Of a stretch of 64,000 nt of DNA, positions 34,021-44,917 are shown piece by piece (the first letter of the stretch is position 1; each line of letters opens with the position of its first letter). Under the pieces are notes generated by a model that made no database searches, had not been told where the DNA came from, and saw only the letters and a list, made by a program, of their open reading frames with translations. This DNA is from Selaginella moellendorffii. Lineage: Eukaryota > Streptophyta > Lycopodiopsida > Selaginellales > Selaginellaceae. The stretch lies in the NCBI RefSeq assembly GCF_000143415.4, contig NW_003314262.1, forward strand, positions 1,816,317 to 1,880,316. The letters are read 5' to 3'. Both the position numbers and the translations under genes were made by a program.

Positions 34021-34160
34021 TGTGTGATGTATGACTACAATGTCATATATTAATATTAACATAATGGGATTTTGGTAGCTATCAGATTAAATCATTCGCT
34101 ACTATGTATAAATTAGTGGTGAAGATGAAGGGCACTATTGATTGTCTCTGAAGAGTTATT
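34021..34160 (+). repeat. Degenerate LTR of the outer Ty3/gypsy family
   Basis: It begins TGTGTGATGTATGACTAC and aligns through the shared core taatattaacataatgggatttt with the 3' LTR at 55086 (TGTGAGGGCCAAGTG...; gggattttggta). It lies upstream of the gag remnant at 34345, so it is probably the 5' LTR of the older relic. The downstream boundary is not defined. Confidence 0.65.
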
Positions 34161-34344
34161 GAATTTAGGATTTTTGTTTAAATCTAGCTTTTGTATAGTT
34201 TAGATCTAATTTTTTCCATTTCCTTTATTTTATTCTTGAAAATTTTGATTTGAATTTAGCTTTTAAATTTCCCTTTCTTTCTAGCTTTTTTTATTTCTTT
34301 TCTTTTGCTCCTTCTTTTTCATTTATCTTCATGGTAGAGCAATA

Positions 34345-34655
34345 GTCTCCTCCCCCTTTGACTCTAGAGTAGTAGCTGGTGCAATTGCTTGATGCTATCT
34401 GATTGTAATTGAACAACCAAACTTAGTTGATAGTGGCATTCACAACACATGGTATAGTTCCTTCTACTTTTTGTGTTAATCCTCGTATTTGGCTGGAGTT
34501 CTTTTGTGGGAATTTTAGGGATGATGTGTATCATTGGTTTGATCACTTTACAGTGATTGCTATATATCATTATTAGGATGATGTTCAACATTTGCATGAG
34601 TTTCTTACATGTTTCCAAGGGACGGCATTGTAGTGGTACAATAGTTTGAGTGCAG
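34345..34655 (+). pseudogene. Ty3/gypsy gag remnant, N-terminal part
   Basis: It aligns base for base with the better-preserved gag at 43330-43630 (for example gcaattgcttgatgctat and attgaacaaccaaac) but has multiple stops. It breaks at 34655, where another element is inserted, and resumes at 37755. Confidence 0.85.
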
Positions 34656-34884
34656 TGTGAGACACAAATCCCTAATCCCCAAAAGGGAGCTGAAGGGGTG
34701 CCACGTGGTAGTGGCCGAAGCAAAAACCAAACGAGCGTAACATGTTTGGACTAAAAGTTTCGACTTGAAAGGTCGAGAGCAAGAGTGGAACTCCTAACGA
34801 AGTGCTCAAGGAATAAGCATGAAGAGAACAATAAATGAATCTTTAGAAAAGGGACACAAGAGGACAACACATGACATGTGGAAG

Positions 34885-35250
34885 TGTCTGAGATGGAGTC
34901 TAAGATGGATCTGAGATGGAGTTCAAGATGGATTTGAGATGGAGTCCGAGATGGACCTGAGATGGAGTCCGAGATGGAGTCCAAGATGGAGTTCGAGATG
35001 GAACCGAGATGGAGTTTGAGATGGAATCGAGATGGAGTCCGGGATGGACCCGAGATGGAGTCCAGGATGGACCAAGATGGAGTCCGAGATGGAGTCCAAG
35101 ATGGACCCAAGATGGAATCCAAGATGGAGTCCGAGAAGGACCTGAGATGGAGTCCAAGACCGAAACCGAGACCGAGACTAGGACCGCGACTGAGGTCGAG
35201 TCCAAGTTTGAGTCCGAGTCTGAGTTCGAGTCCGAATTCGAGTTCGAGGG
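34885..35250 (+). repeat. Degenerate minisatellite, GAGATGGAGTCC-type units
   Basis: About 25 imperfect tandem units of 12-18 bp, with variants of gagatggagtcc, aagatggacc and gagatggaacc, occur first. They pass at 35150-35245 into a gagtccgag/gagttcgag hexamer-like array. Both strands are open over parts of it (for example Met-Glu-Ser-Glu repeats), a by-product of the repeat length rather than evidence of a gene. Confidence 0.9.
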
Positions 35251-35738
35251 TGAAAGCCCAAAGCATTCGTCTCCTAGACCCTAGGGGTTTTGGTGAGCTC
35301 CAAAAGTATAGTAGCGGGGAGGACTCTAGTGGAGCTAATTTGGCCAAGAAAGGCCAGTTTGGCCCAAGAAGGCCATACCCAAGTGTTGAGTGATGGGATA
35401 ACCACTGGCAAGTCCAAGGTTAGAGTGAATATGGACCGAAAAGTGGGGTAGCTTGGTGAAGTGTTCAAGAGTTGGCTCTAGTTCCCCTGGGAGGTTGAAT
35501 GGCCAATGCTCCCAGTCCAAGTGTGGGTGGCACTACCTACTTGGATACCTGACGTGGCTCAATGGAACCTTGCTCTAAGCCCATAACTAGAGCACCCAAA
35601 GGCGGAAGGTGGGGAGAGTATTTATAAGGCTCGCGTAGGGCCATGGTGTTTCGAAATGTTGTCCCAAAGTTCTAGACTATGGAAAGGAAGAGGAGTGATT
35701 CTTTAATGTAGTGACCAATGATATGGTCACGTGGTGAG

Positions 35739-37238
35739 TGTAGTGCACCTAAATTTTGGAGCCAAACTCTAAGCCCATTGCACTACGAAACGAGGGTCTG
35801 GTACAATCTCACTGTAAGGAGGTCCTGAGTTTGGACTTCCCGGGAGGTCACCCAACCCAGTACTATTCAAACCCAAGGACACTTAACCCCAAATATCCCA
35901 AGACCCTTAACCGATTAGAAAAGAGGGTGCACTCTTGTTCATGGGCCCTTTCCCTCTATATTTGAACCCCATGGATCGTCTCTCAAGTCGTTCCCTTTGG
36001 TTGCTTACAATCTACCACGCTTCCCTGCAAGTTCACGCCCTCGTGAACGGAAGCTGAGAGCTGCAGCTCTCCCGAGAGCCCCGCTCTCTTGACACCCTAC
36101 CCCTCGGGTAGAGCCCAGTGGGAACAAACTGGACCAGCTAGATGTCAATCAACATGTGGTGTGATTCCCTTAGCCAACCAACAGAGTTGGACCCGAGACC
36201 TCTCTGATACCAAATGTAAGGTCCTGAGTCCAACCCAGTACTATTCAAACCCAAGGACGCTTAACCCCAAATATCCCAAGACCCTTAACCGATTGGAAAA
36301 GGGGGTGCACTCTTGTTCATGGGCCCTTTCCCTTTATATTTGAACCCCATGGATCGTCTCTCAAGTGGTTCCCTTTGGTTGCTTACACCCACGAGCACCA
36401 GCTCCCCGTATCCAGCACCTGCACGCAAAATGGTGTCAGACGGAGTCTGGCACAATTTTGGCATACCGGTGGCCTAACACGAGGAGGAGGGTACCCCACC
36501 GACTAGAGCAGTGTGGAGCTTGGGCTTAGACCCAAGCCGAACACAGAACAAAGAGCAACACAGCCCAGCGGAAGCCAAACTAATGTCTCAAGTGGTCAAA
36601 CATGCATTCCAACCACTATCTTTACTATACATTTGGAACCTCCCATAGCCCCCCCCCCCCTTTGAAGGACACACATTTTGGGCTTTCACCCCAAGCCTCC
36701 CTTAGTACCACGAGTTAGTCTCTAGGACAAGTTCAAAACTTACTAAATATGGAATGGCTTTAGATTGCGAATTTGGACACCGAACGAACACCATTGTGTT
36801 CATGCCGATCTCTACATTCCGTAGATATGCCAAATGAGCAAATCTAGACACTTTCCATAAATAGTATATGGGACCGAAATGAGACCAACACTAAAGGCAT
36901 GATAGCAAGGGTGTTTGGCAGACACAGTAAGCTATCATCCAGTGATATTGAGGGACTAGTCTCAATACGCGAGGGTTCTTGCCAAGCCAGTGCAAGAAAG
37001 AGCAAAAGAGAACTAAGAGCCAGGCTGAGAATGCTCAGCTAGAAACACATAGGAGTTCCTACCTTATGTTCATCTGGCTAAGTACAGATGCTAAGCCCAG
37101 TAAACTAACACTTGGACAAGAGGGGCTATTGAAGGGAACCAATAGTACCGACCTCCTGCCGTCATGGCAGTAAGGAAAGAGTGCCCGTAAGGACTAGTTG
37201 ACAAGTATCTTTCGATACCCGAAGTCATATTCGCGACA
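35739..37238 (-). mobile_element. Solo LTR of the chromovirus family, interrupted by a TRIM
   Basis: It starts TGTAGTGCACCT and ends TCGCGACA, homologous over its full length to the LTRs at 44918-45837 and 51352-52265 and in the same orientation. Flanks gtgag (35734-35738) and atgag (37239-37243) form a 5-bp duplication with one change. After removal of the 575-bp TRIM and its duplication, its length is about 920 bp, equal to the complete LTRs. No internal region remains, so it is the product of LTR-LTR recombination. Confidence 0.88.
35813..36387 (-). mobile_element. TRIM (terminal-repeat retrotransposon in miniature)
   Basis: Two direct repeats, 35813-36009 (197 bp) and 36215-36387 (173 bp), both run TGTAAGG...GGTTGCTTACA and bound a 205-bp core without coding capacity. 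The core ends in ctctgataccaaa next to the right repeat. On the minus strand this reads TTTGGTATCAGAG, the initiator-Met tRNA primer-binding site. A purine-rich stretch abuts the left repeat. Flanks ctcac and cccac (35808-35812; 36388-36392) are a target duplication with one mismatch, and uninserted LTRs have CCCAC there. The repeats differ mainly by a ~22-bp indel. Mobilisation would need enzymes supplied in trans. Confidence 0.88.
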
Positions 37239-37754
37239 ATGAGGAAGTCCTAGAGAACAGTAGGATTTAGTGGTCGGGCCTATGGGCTTTGTCCCAGTGG
37301 CAGTGTTGGCAAACATGGTCATGGACAGAAAAGGGATTTGGTGGGGACTGTAAAAGGGATATTGGGGAAAGCTATTCCCTATATCTACAAGCATCTTAAG
37401 GATGCTAAAGAGTGGATCTAGGATGGTCACTCTTGGATGGATGGCCTAATTTTTGAGAGATGGGACTGTGATGCAAGTGGTGTTGGACCACCGATGTGAC
37501 CAAGGTGAATGGGCATGGCCTTAGTGTAACAGGCTAGTATGTTGGTGGTATCTTGGGGTGTCAATCATGGGATTGGACACGTGGAGCACTTGGACCAAAT
37601 GTAATGGTTGAGTGGCATGGATGCCATTCTTGGGGTTAACAAGTCCCTAAATCCAGAATAAGACTCACTCACGGAGGTTGTGAGTGAGACTCTTCCAAGT
37701 GGTCAAAGGTGTGGTTAAGTGACTAAAGTAAAATGGAAAATTTAATTGCTTACA

Positions 37755-40700
37755 CGCAGCCACTCATAAGGATTAGAGTATTCTCCCGGACATGTTCAAA
37801 CATGCCTTCAAATATGCCAATGATTATGATGATGCTTTACAACAATTATATCATCTTTATCAAAAGCCATTTGAGTTGGTGATGCAATTTAGTGTTCATT
37901 TTTGAAGCTTCTTGCTTCATGCAGAGCTAAATATGTTGAAGCGGATCAAGCTGGGAATGTTGTGGCTAACACTTCATCAAGATTTTGTAGGACTTGTGTA
38001 TACATTGCTCCAGCCACCCTTTGACGATACCTTTCGCTTGGCACAACGTTATAAAACATTGCATCTTCCACTTCTTGTTGCACATCCTTCAACTTCACTT
38101 CTTGTGGAAGATGGTTTTGTTCCAATAGAGGTTGATGCTACTACTACTTGAGTTTAGGATACATTTGTGGATATGAATCTCTATTACAATGGTTGTATAT
38201 TTGCCACAAGTGCATTTGTTGATTAGGGCGAGGACATGGTTATGGCCGTGATATTCGCTGTTGGGTGTGTGATGAAGTTGGTCACACTTATCAGTGTTGT
38301 CGGCATTTTTTGGATTGGCAGCTTCCATTTCTTGGGTGGAGACCTTGGTGTCAACAACATCTTGTTAGTGCTACTATTGTGGAAGGTCTAGATATTGAGA
38401 TGCATCCAAGAAATAATGAGTTGCATGAGTAATGGAAGGATTTTGTGCAAATAAGTCAGTGACCCCTCCATTTTTTTTTCGAGAGTATCATCAAAGGGTT
38501 CATTCGGCACATGTTCATCCAGTGTTTACTTTCCAAGATCATTTTTATAACAAGAGATCTCTTATTATTCTCTTCATGTTGGTTGATACGGGTTCAAATT
38601 TATCTTTTATTGCTCAATTTATTGCCATATGTTGCAAACAATGGTTTGAGTGCAATCACTCATGTGGATTGGAGCATTCTCCTGAATGTCTTCAAATGCA
38701 CTTTTGGATATGCCAATGATTGTGATGATGCCTTCTAACAATTGCATTATTTTTGCTAAAGGCCATTTAAGTTAGTGATACAATTTGGTGTTTGTTTTTG
38801 AAGCCTTTTACTTCGTGCGGAGTTAAATATGTTAAAGTGGATCAAGTTAGAAACATTGTGGCTAATACTTCATCATGATTTTGTAAGACTTATACATGCA
38901 TTTACTCCAACCACTATTAACAATGTTTTTTGTTTGGCATAACATTATGAGATGTCACTTTTTTCACTTCTCATTACACATCCTTTAACTTCACTTTCTA
39001 TGGGAGATGGCTTTATTTCAATAGAGGTTGATACTATTGTTGCCTAAGTTCAAGGACAAGGGTAAAGATGTGGTCATAATCATGATGTTTTCTATTGGGG
39101 GTAAATTAATCACACTTATTGGTGTTATTTGCATTTTTTGGCTATTTCCTAGGTGGAAAACTTGGAAAGCAAGTTCATTTCTTATCCTAGGTTTGTTCTT
39201 ACCATCTTTTCTTGAAGAATGGATTTAAATCCAGAGCAACACTCATGGCAGGGGATCATCACCTCGATCGAGGTCCAAGAACTTCAAGGACTTTTTCACA
39301 CCCGCGACAATGTTTTATTAGTGTTGCTACAGTGAAAAATCATAACACTAAGATTCTTTTGGGAAATGAAGAATTGCACGAGTAGTGGAGGGTCTTTATG
39401 CAAATAAGTCAATGACCCCTCTATGAGTATCATCAAGGGGTTCACTTTACACTAATTCATCTAGTTCATTCTAACTAGGGATGTTTATCCAATCAAGATT
39501 TTTATTCATCATCAATTACTAAAAGAGATCAAGATTTTATATGTAAAACGTAAAAAAGATGTTGGAAAAAAGTGTTATTTAAAAGTCAAGAAGTCTTTAG
39601 CCATGTGAACTTCATTTTGTGACAAAGCCTAATAGGAGTATTCATTTTTGTATTGACTATCATCCATTAAACAAAGTGATGATCCCAGATGTGTCCATCT
39701 TCCTCACAATGCTAATTACCTAGATCATCTAGGGAGAAGTCGTTAGTTCACCAAGTTAGATCTTGTTTCTAGGTACTAGCAAGTGCCAATGACCAAAGAA
39801 AATATTTTTAAAACTATTTTTCATACACCATTTAGTTTGTACAAGTTCTTGGTGATGCTGTTTAATCTAAATAATGCTTCAGCAACTTTTTAGCTGATGA
39901 TGGATGAAGTTCTTTGCGATATACTAAAGGTGACTGTTGACTTCATCAATGATATCTTTATCCATTCAAAAGGGACGTGGGAAGAACACATTTAATATTC
40001 ATAAGTGTTGGATCGGTTATGGGAAGATTGTTTAAAGTTGAAATGATCAAAGTGCATGTTTGAGTTTTAAAACACCACTTATCTTGAATACTATATTTCT
40101 CGTAAATGTTTGCAAGTTAATCATAACAAACTTATGGCTGTTCTTAAGTTCCTTATTCCAAAGTGTGTGAATGATGTGTAGTGCTTCTTAGGCAATGTGC
40201 AATATCTTAGTTTTTTTGTTGATCATTTTTTTGTTGCGAGCATCGTTGAAGTTATTAACATCATCTTTCATTTGATCTATGAATTGTGAATAGGCATTTA
40301 TTGTTTTCAAAAAATTATTAGCAACTCCAATTTTGGTGTATTTTACTACACTCAACCTTCCATTTTGTACATGGATGCTTTTGATATCAATTTTGGAGGT
40401 GTGTTATGCAAAAGAGCCCAAATATGCTTAGTTAATGCTATCCCATTAGATACATTAGCCATACATTATAACTAACAGAGGTGAACTGCTCCATAACAAA
40501 AAAGGAGTGTTTAGTAGCAATTTTTAGTTTTGAGAAACTTCATGCATATTTACATAGTTTTTCTTGAGTATTATAAAAGGTGATCATGCTACAGTTACTT
40601 CGCTATTAACATAGAAAAACTTAGTTAGTTATATTGCTTGGTGGGCTTTGAATCTTCAGATATATAATTTCGATGTTGTTTATCACCTAGGAAATTCTAT

Positions 40701-42535
40701 GGTTAATGTTGATGCCCTTTCTTGAGCTCTTTTTCCTTCTTCGCTTTTTTCTCATATTTCTGATAAGTCTATTGTTCCAGAATCTGTGAATTTTCTAGAT
40801 GAGAATTCTATGCTATCAGTGGTTACTATACTTGATATTCAATGTCCATAAGGTGCAGAGCAAAATTTACCTTCTCTTGATGAAGTTTGTGAGGCTCAAA
40901 AGATTAAGCCATGATTTGAAGGTTTCAAGATGGGTTTGAGAATATTATATCACTTGCTAATAACTTACCATTTTGGCATTTATATTTTACTATATTCTGA
41001 TGAACTTATTATTTCAACATCTGTGGATTTTTTGGACAAGAATTCTGTGCCATCAATGCTTACTGTACTTAATGTGTAGTATCCACAAAGTGTAAAGCAA
41101 ACTTTACTTTCTCTTGACAAGGTTTGTGAGGCTAAAAACATTAAGCTATGAATTTGAAGGTTTTGCGATAGGTTTGAGAATTTTGCATTATTGTTGTGCA
41201 TATGACTTCACGTATCGAAAGTTACCTGTCGACCAGTCCTTACGGACACTCTTACCTTACTGCCACAATGGCAGGAGGTCGGTATTGCTGGATCCTTTAT
41301 TAGTCCCTCTTATTCAAGTGTTAGTAAACTGGAATTTGCATCTGTACTTGGCCGGATGAGCATAAGGAAGGAATTCCTAAGTGTCTATTTAGCTGAGCAT
41401 ACTCGGCCTGGCTTGTTAGTTCTCTTTTGCTCTGTCTTGCACTGGCTTGACAAGAACCCTCGCATATTGAGATTGGTCCCTCAATATTGCTACATGATAG
41501 CTTACCGTGTCTGCCAAACACCCTCGCTATCATGCCCTTTGTATTAGTCTCATTTCAGTCCCAAATGCTATTTATGGAAAGTGTCCAGATTTGTTGATTT
41601 GGCATATCTACGGAATGTAGAGATCGGCTTGAACACAATGGTGTTTGTCCCGTGTCCAAATTCACAATCTAGGGACATTCCATATTTAGTAAGTTTCAAA
41701 CTTGTCCCAGAGATTAACTCCTGATACTAATGGAGGCTTGGGGTGAAAGCCCAAAGCATGTGTTCCTCAAGGGGGGGGGGGTGGGGCTATGGGGGGTTCC
41801 AAATGTATAGTAGGGATAGTGGGTAGGTTGGGCATGGCCGACTAACCTGAGGCATAGTCTAGCTCCCGCTTGCGTGCCTGTCCTTGTTCTACGTCCGGCT
41901 TGGGTCTAAGCCCAAGTTCCATTCCATGCTAGCTGGTGGAGTACCCATGTCCTCACGTTAGGCCATCGATATGCCGAAATAGCACTAGACTCCGTTTGGC
42001 TCCGTTTTGTGTGTTGGTCCTGGCATTAGGATGCTGGTTGCTCCAGGACTGTTCCAAGTCGCTCCGGGCTCCTGTCCCTTCGCTCCTTAGGCTGTATGCT
42101 CAGGAGTTGCTCCATGGTTCGGTTCCATCACTCCTTGGCTCCATGCTTGGTAGTTTGGCACCATTCCTTCGTTCAGTGGCCCAAGGCCCTGAACCTTGGG
42201 TTCCACACCATTGTCCTTTGGACACATGGCATGTGACATGTGGCATCTGTCACGTGGCACAAAGAGGGTTTAGGTTCCGCTTCATGGTGTTATCCTATGG
42301 TAAATCACTATAGGATAAAAGATAAAAACCACGTGCGCTACAATTATTTGCTGATGACTTGCCATTTCGGCATTTACATTCTCAATATCACCTTGAGGAC
42401 AATCTTCTTTATTTTATGGGGACGGATCTTGATGATGATTTATAGCTAATGATGCCTTAGATCTTTATTCCACACTTTCTTCATGCTTACCATAATTCTC
42501 CTATTGTAGACAAGCATTATATGCTAAGAAGCTAT
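37755..42535 (+). pseudogene. Reshuffled Ty3/gypsy relic (gag, protease, gag again, RT, RNase H, integrase start)
   Basis: Alignment to the copy at 43.3-54.9 kb gives this order: gag C-terminal part (37755-38410); protease start with a DTGS-like motif (to about 38635); a second stretch of gag (38636-39400); reverse transcriptase and RNase H (about 39480-41191); and, after a solo LTR, the beginning of integrase (42343-42535). Stops and indels are frequent and the DNA is more AT-rich than the younger copy. A partial internal duplication occurs near 40920-41190. The gag-protease-gag order points to recombination between two copies. Confidence 0.85.
41192..42342 (+). mobile_element. Solo LTR, variant of the chromovirus family
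   Basis: It starts TGTTGTGCATATGACTTC and ends GTGCGCTACA. It is flanked by perfect 5-bp duplications attat (41187-41191 and 42343-42347), and the interrupted pol homology continues across them. The orientation is opposite to the complete element at 44918. The first ~820 bp match its LTR; the last ~330 bp (from about 42010) differ, making it about 230 bp longer. This indicates a related subfamily or a recombinant LTR. Confidence 0.88.
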
Positions 42536-43308
42536 TTTTTTTCTCAATTTTTCATGCTTTTTCCCTTTTACTTTGATACTCCAAACTTTTTTTTCTTCAA
42601 AGAGGGTGAAGGAGATGGATAAAAGTTTAACCCCAATGATGAAGGAAAGACGAGTAAATATAATAGTAGAGCAAAAACAAAAGATATAAATTGTGGAATG
42701 AAGATAAATATAGTAAGTTCAAATGAAACATTAGTGAAGATGAACTGATATAATAGTTTAAATGAAGTTGATATGAATAATAAAGTGAGAATAAATGCAA
42801 CAAGTCTAAATAGAGTTAATGGTTTAAAACTTTTTTTCCTTCAAAGAAGGGATAAAGAGAATATGGAGGAATAAAGTGAATTTAAGTTAAATTAATTTAG
42901 AGGTTGATTAAAGGGAAGACAAAGAAGTAAGTTTTGCTAATGGTCGTGAGTCTAAGTTATTAGTGGTTTCAAAAAATGATTAGTAGACAAACTTAAATTT
43001 AGAATATATTGTTTACTACAATATTGTTTTGTGGATTACAATGGCTCTCAAAATCTTTTTCTTTAGTTCAAAGTTATGGCTTTTAAGTTGGTTCAAGCAT
43101 TTGGCAATTGAAAATAGAGTTGTAATTGGTTCATCAAAATTATATAGTTGATTGATGCTTGTTCTATGGCTTTAGGTTTTATTTTTTATTTTAAATATTA
43201 TCAACTATGTTAAGTGGTTTTATAAAAGCTTCAAGTTCTTGTAGCAATCTATACTCTCCTAGAGAAAGCTCCAAATATTCTTTTGCTCTTTCTTTTTCAT
43301 TCATCTCT
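42536..43308. other. AT-rich sequence between two Ty3/gypsy copies
   Basis: No gene is seen. It should include the 5' LTR and leader of the element whose gag begins at 43309, but only the last ~50 bp before the ATG (ttttgctctttctttttcat) align with the leader of the older copy, and no TGTGAGGG LTR start was found. The 5' LTR therefore looks lost or highly diverged. Confidence 0.5.
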
Positions 43309-44241
43309 ATGGCAGATCAGCAATCTCCTCCTTTGACTCTTGAGCAGTAGTTGGTACAATTGCTTGATGCTATACGCTTGCAATTGAACAACCAAACTCA
43401 GTTGATGGCGGCATTCACGGCACATGGTACAACTCCTCCTGCTCTTGGTGCCAATCCTCGCGTTCGGCTGGAGTTCTTTCGCGGGAATCCTGGGGATGAT
43501 GTGTACCATTGGTTTGATCACTTTACGGTGATTGCCACATATCATTCTTGGGATGATGCTCGACGTTTGCATGAGTTTCCCATGTGTCTCCAAGGGATGG
43601 CATTGCAGTGGTACAACGGTTTGGGAGCAGCCACTTGCGGGGATTGGAGTGTTCTTCTGGATGTCTTCAAACGCGCATTCGGACATGTCGATGACTGTGA
43701 TGATGCTTTCCAACAATTGCATCGTCTTCGTCAAGGGCCATCTGAGTCAGTGATGCAATTTGGTGTTCGTTTCCGAAGTCTTTTGCTTCGTGCGGAGCCA
43801 AATATGTCGGAGCGGATCAAGCTAGGAATGTTGTGGCCAGCACTTCGTCAAGATCTTGTCGGACTTGTGCATGCACTTGCTCCCGCCACCCTTGACGATG
43901 TTCTTCGCTTGGCACAACGTTATGAGACGTCGCCTCTTCCACTTCTCACTGCACGTCCTTCAGCTCCACTTTCTGTGGGTGATGGTCCTGTTCCAATGGA
44001 GGTTGATGCTGTTGTTGCGCGAGTCCAAGGTCAAGGGCAAGGACGTGGTCGTGGCCGTGATGTTCGCTGCTGGGCATATGATGAAGTTGGTCATACTTAT
44101 CGGCGTTGTCGGCGTTTTCCGGATTGGCGACCTCCATTTCCTGGGTGGAGACCTTGGCATCAGCAATGTCCCGTTGGTGCTGCTGCAATAGATGGTTTGG
44201 ACATTGAGATGCATCCAGGAAACGAGGAGTCGCGCGAGTAA
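43309..44241 (+). pseudogene. Ty3/gypsy gag, one premature stop
   Basis: It starts ATGGCAGATCAGCAATC and is interrupted by TAG at 43348-43350 (codon 14). The rest is open to TAA at 44241, about 296 codons. It shows the retrotransposon gag core (FFRGNPGDDVYHWFDHF; ALQWYNGLG; MLWPALRQDLVGLVHALAPA) and an Arg/Gly-rich tail (GQGQGRGRGRDVRC). The CCHC zinc knuckle is degenerate: CWAYDEVGHTYRRC has Tyr where the second Cys should be. Confidence 0.88.
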
Positions 44242-44255
44242 CGGAGGGACCTTGC

Positions 44256-44917
44256 GTGAATAAGTCAGTGACCCCTCCATCTTTCTTTTGGGAGTATCAT
44301 CAAGGGGTTCACTCAGCACCAGTTCATCCAGTGTTTACTTTCCAAGCTCATCTTTATAACAAGAGGTCTCCTATTATTCTCTCCGTGTTGGTTGATACAG
44401 GTTCGAGTTTATCTTCTATTACTCGACTTGTTGCCACACATTGTCATCTACACTTGCGTCGTGCGGAAGAACCAATTTTCATTCTTTATGGCAATGGCCA
44501 TACACATGCATGTGCACGGGATGAGGCAGACCTGGTTGTGTGTGTGGGCGATCTCGAGCTTGAGTTGCAGTCGTTGCAGGTGGTGCCGAGTCAAGCTTTT
44601 GACCTCATTTTTGGTATGGATTGGTTGCAGTGCAATCATGCCAAGTGTGACTTTGAGGCTTCTTCCCCTTGTCTTATACTTCCTTACGTTTCATCCATTC
44701 CTCTCACTTCTATACCTCTTTGTCCCTCTACTTCTACCTCTGCTCCCATTACTTTTGTTTCCCCACTCTTTCCTCCTGTGTTTCTATCTTGTTCTGCTCT
44801 TCCCTTTTTCGATCCCTCCGACAATCTTTGTGTTGCAGCAGTTGACCGGCTCATGAAGGAGTATTCTGATCTCTTTGACTTTGACCTATCGTCTGGAGCC
44901 AAGATTGCCACACGTCA
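44256..44917 (+). pseudogene. Ty3/gypsy pol, protease part, split by an inserted element
   Basis: It follows gag in a different frame. It contains the aspartic-protease active site LVDTGSSLSSIT and the FDLIFGMDWLQ flap-side motif, then a linker reaching DRLMKEYSDLFDF before reverse transcriptase. At 44918 the chromovirus LTR begins. The coding continuation is at 52271, and the frame is exactly preserved when the insert plus one copy of the 5-bp duplication is ignored. Confidence 0.9.

Larger units (their letters stand above)
34656..37754. mobile_element. LTR-like insertion in gag relic, itself carrying nested insertions
   Basis: The unit starts TGTGAGACAC and ends TTGCTTACA. It is flanked by tgcag (34651-34655) and cgcag (37755-37759), a 5-bp target duplication with one mismatch, and the gag homology resumes exactly across it. 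Without the nested solo LTR (35739-37238) it is about 1.6 kb. No coding domain, PBS or second terminal repeat was seen. It is best read as a solo LTR or a short non-autonomous LTR element. A stretch at 35245-35310 resembles part of the chromovirus LTR in reverse orientation. Confidence 0.65.

Noticed and set aside
34885-35250. Possible CRISPR-like repeat array
   Set aside because: Units are directly tandem and imperfect with no unique spacers, and the genome is eukaryotic.
34962-35393. 143-codon frame of Met-Glu-Ser/Trp-Ser repeats
   Set aside because: Produced by minisatellite units lacking stop codons; no gene context.
43297-43734. 145-codon minus-strand frame (similar at 34364-34723)
   Set aside because: Antisense to gag in both copies; shared only because the gag copies are homologous.
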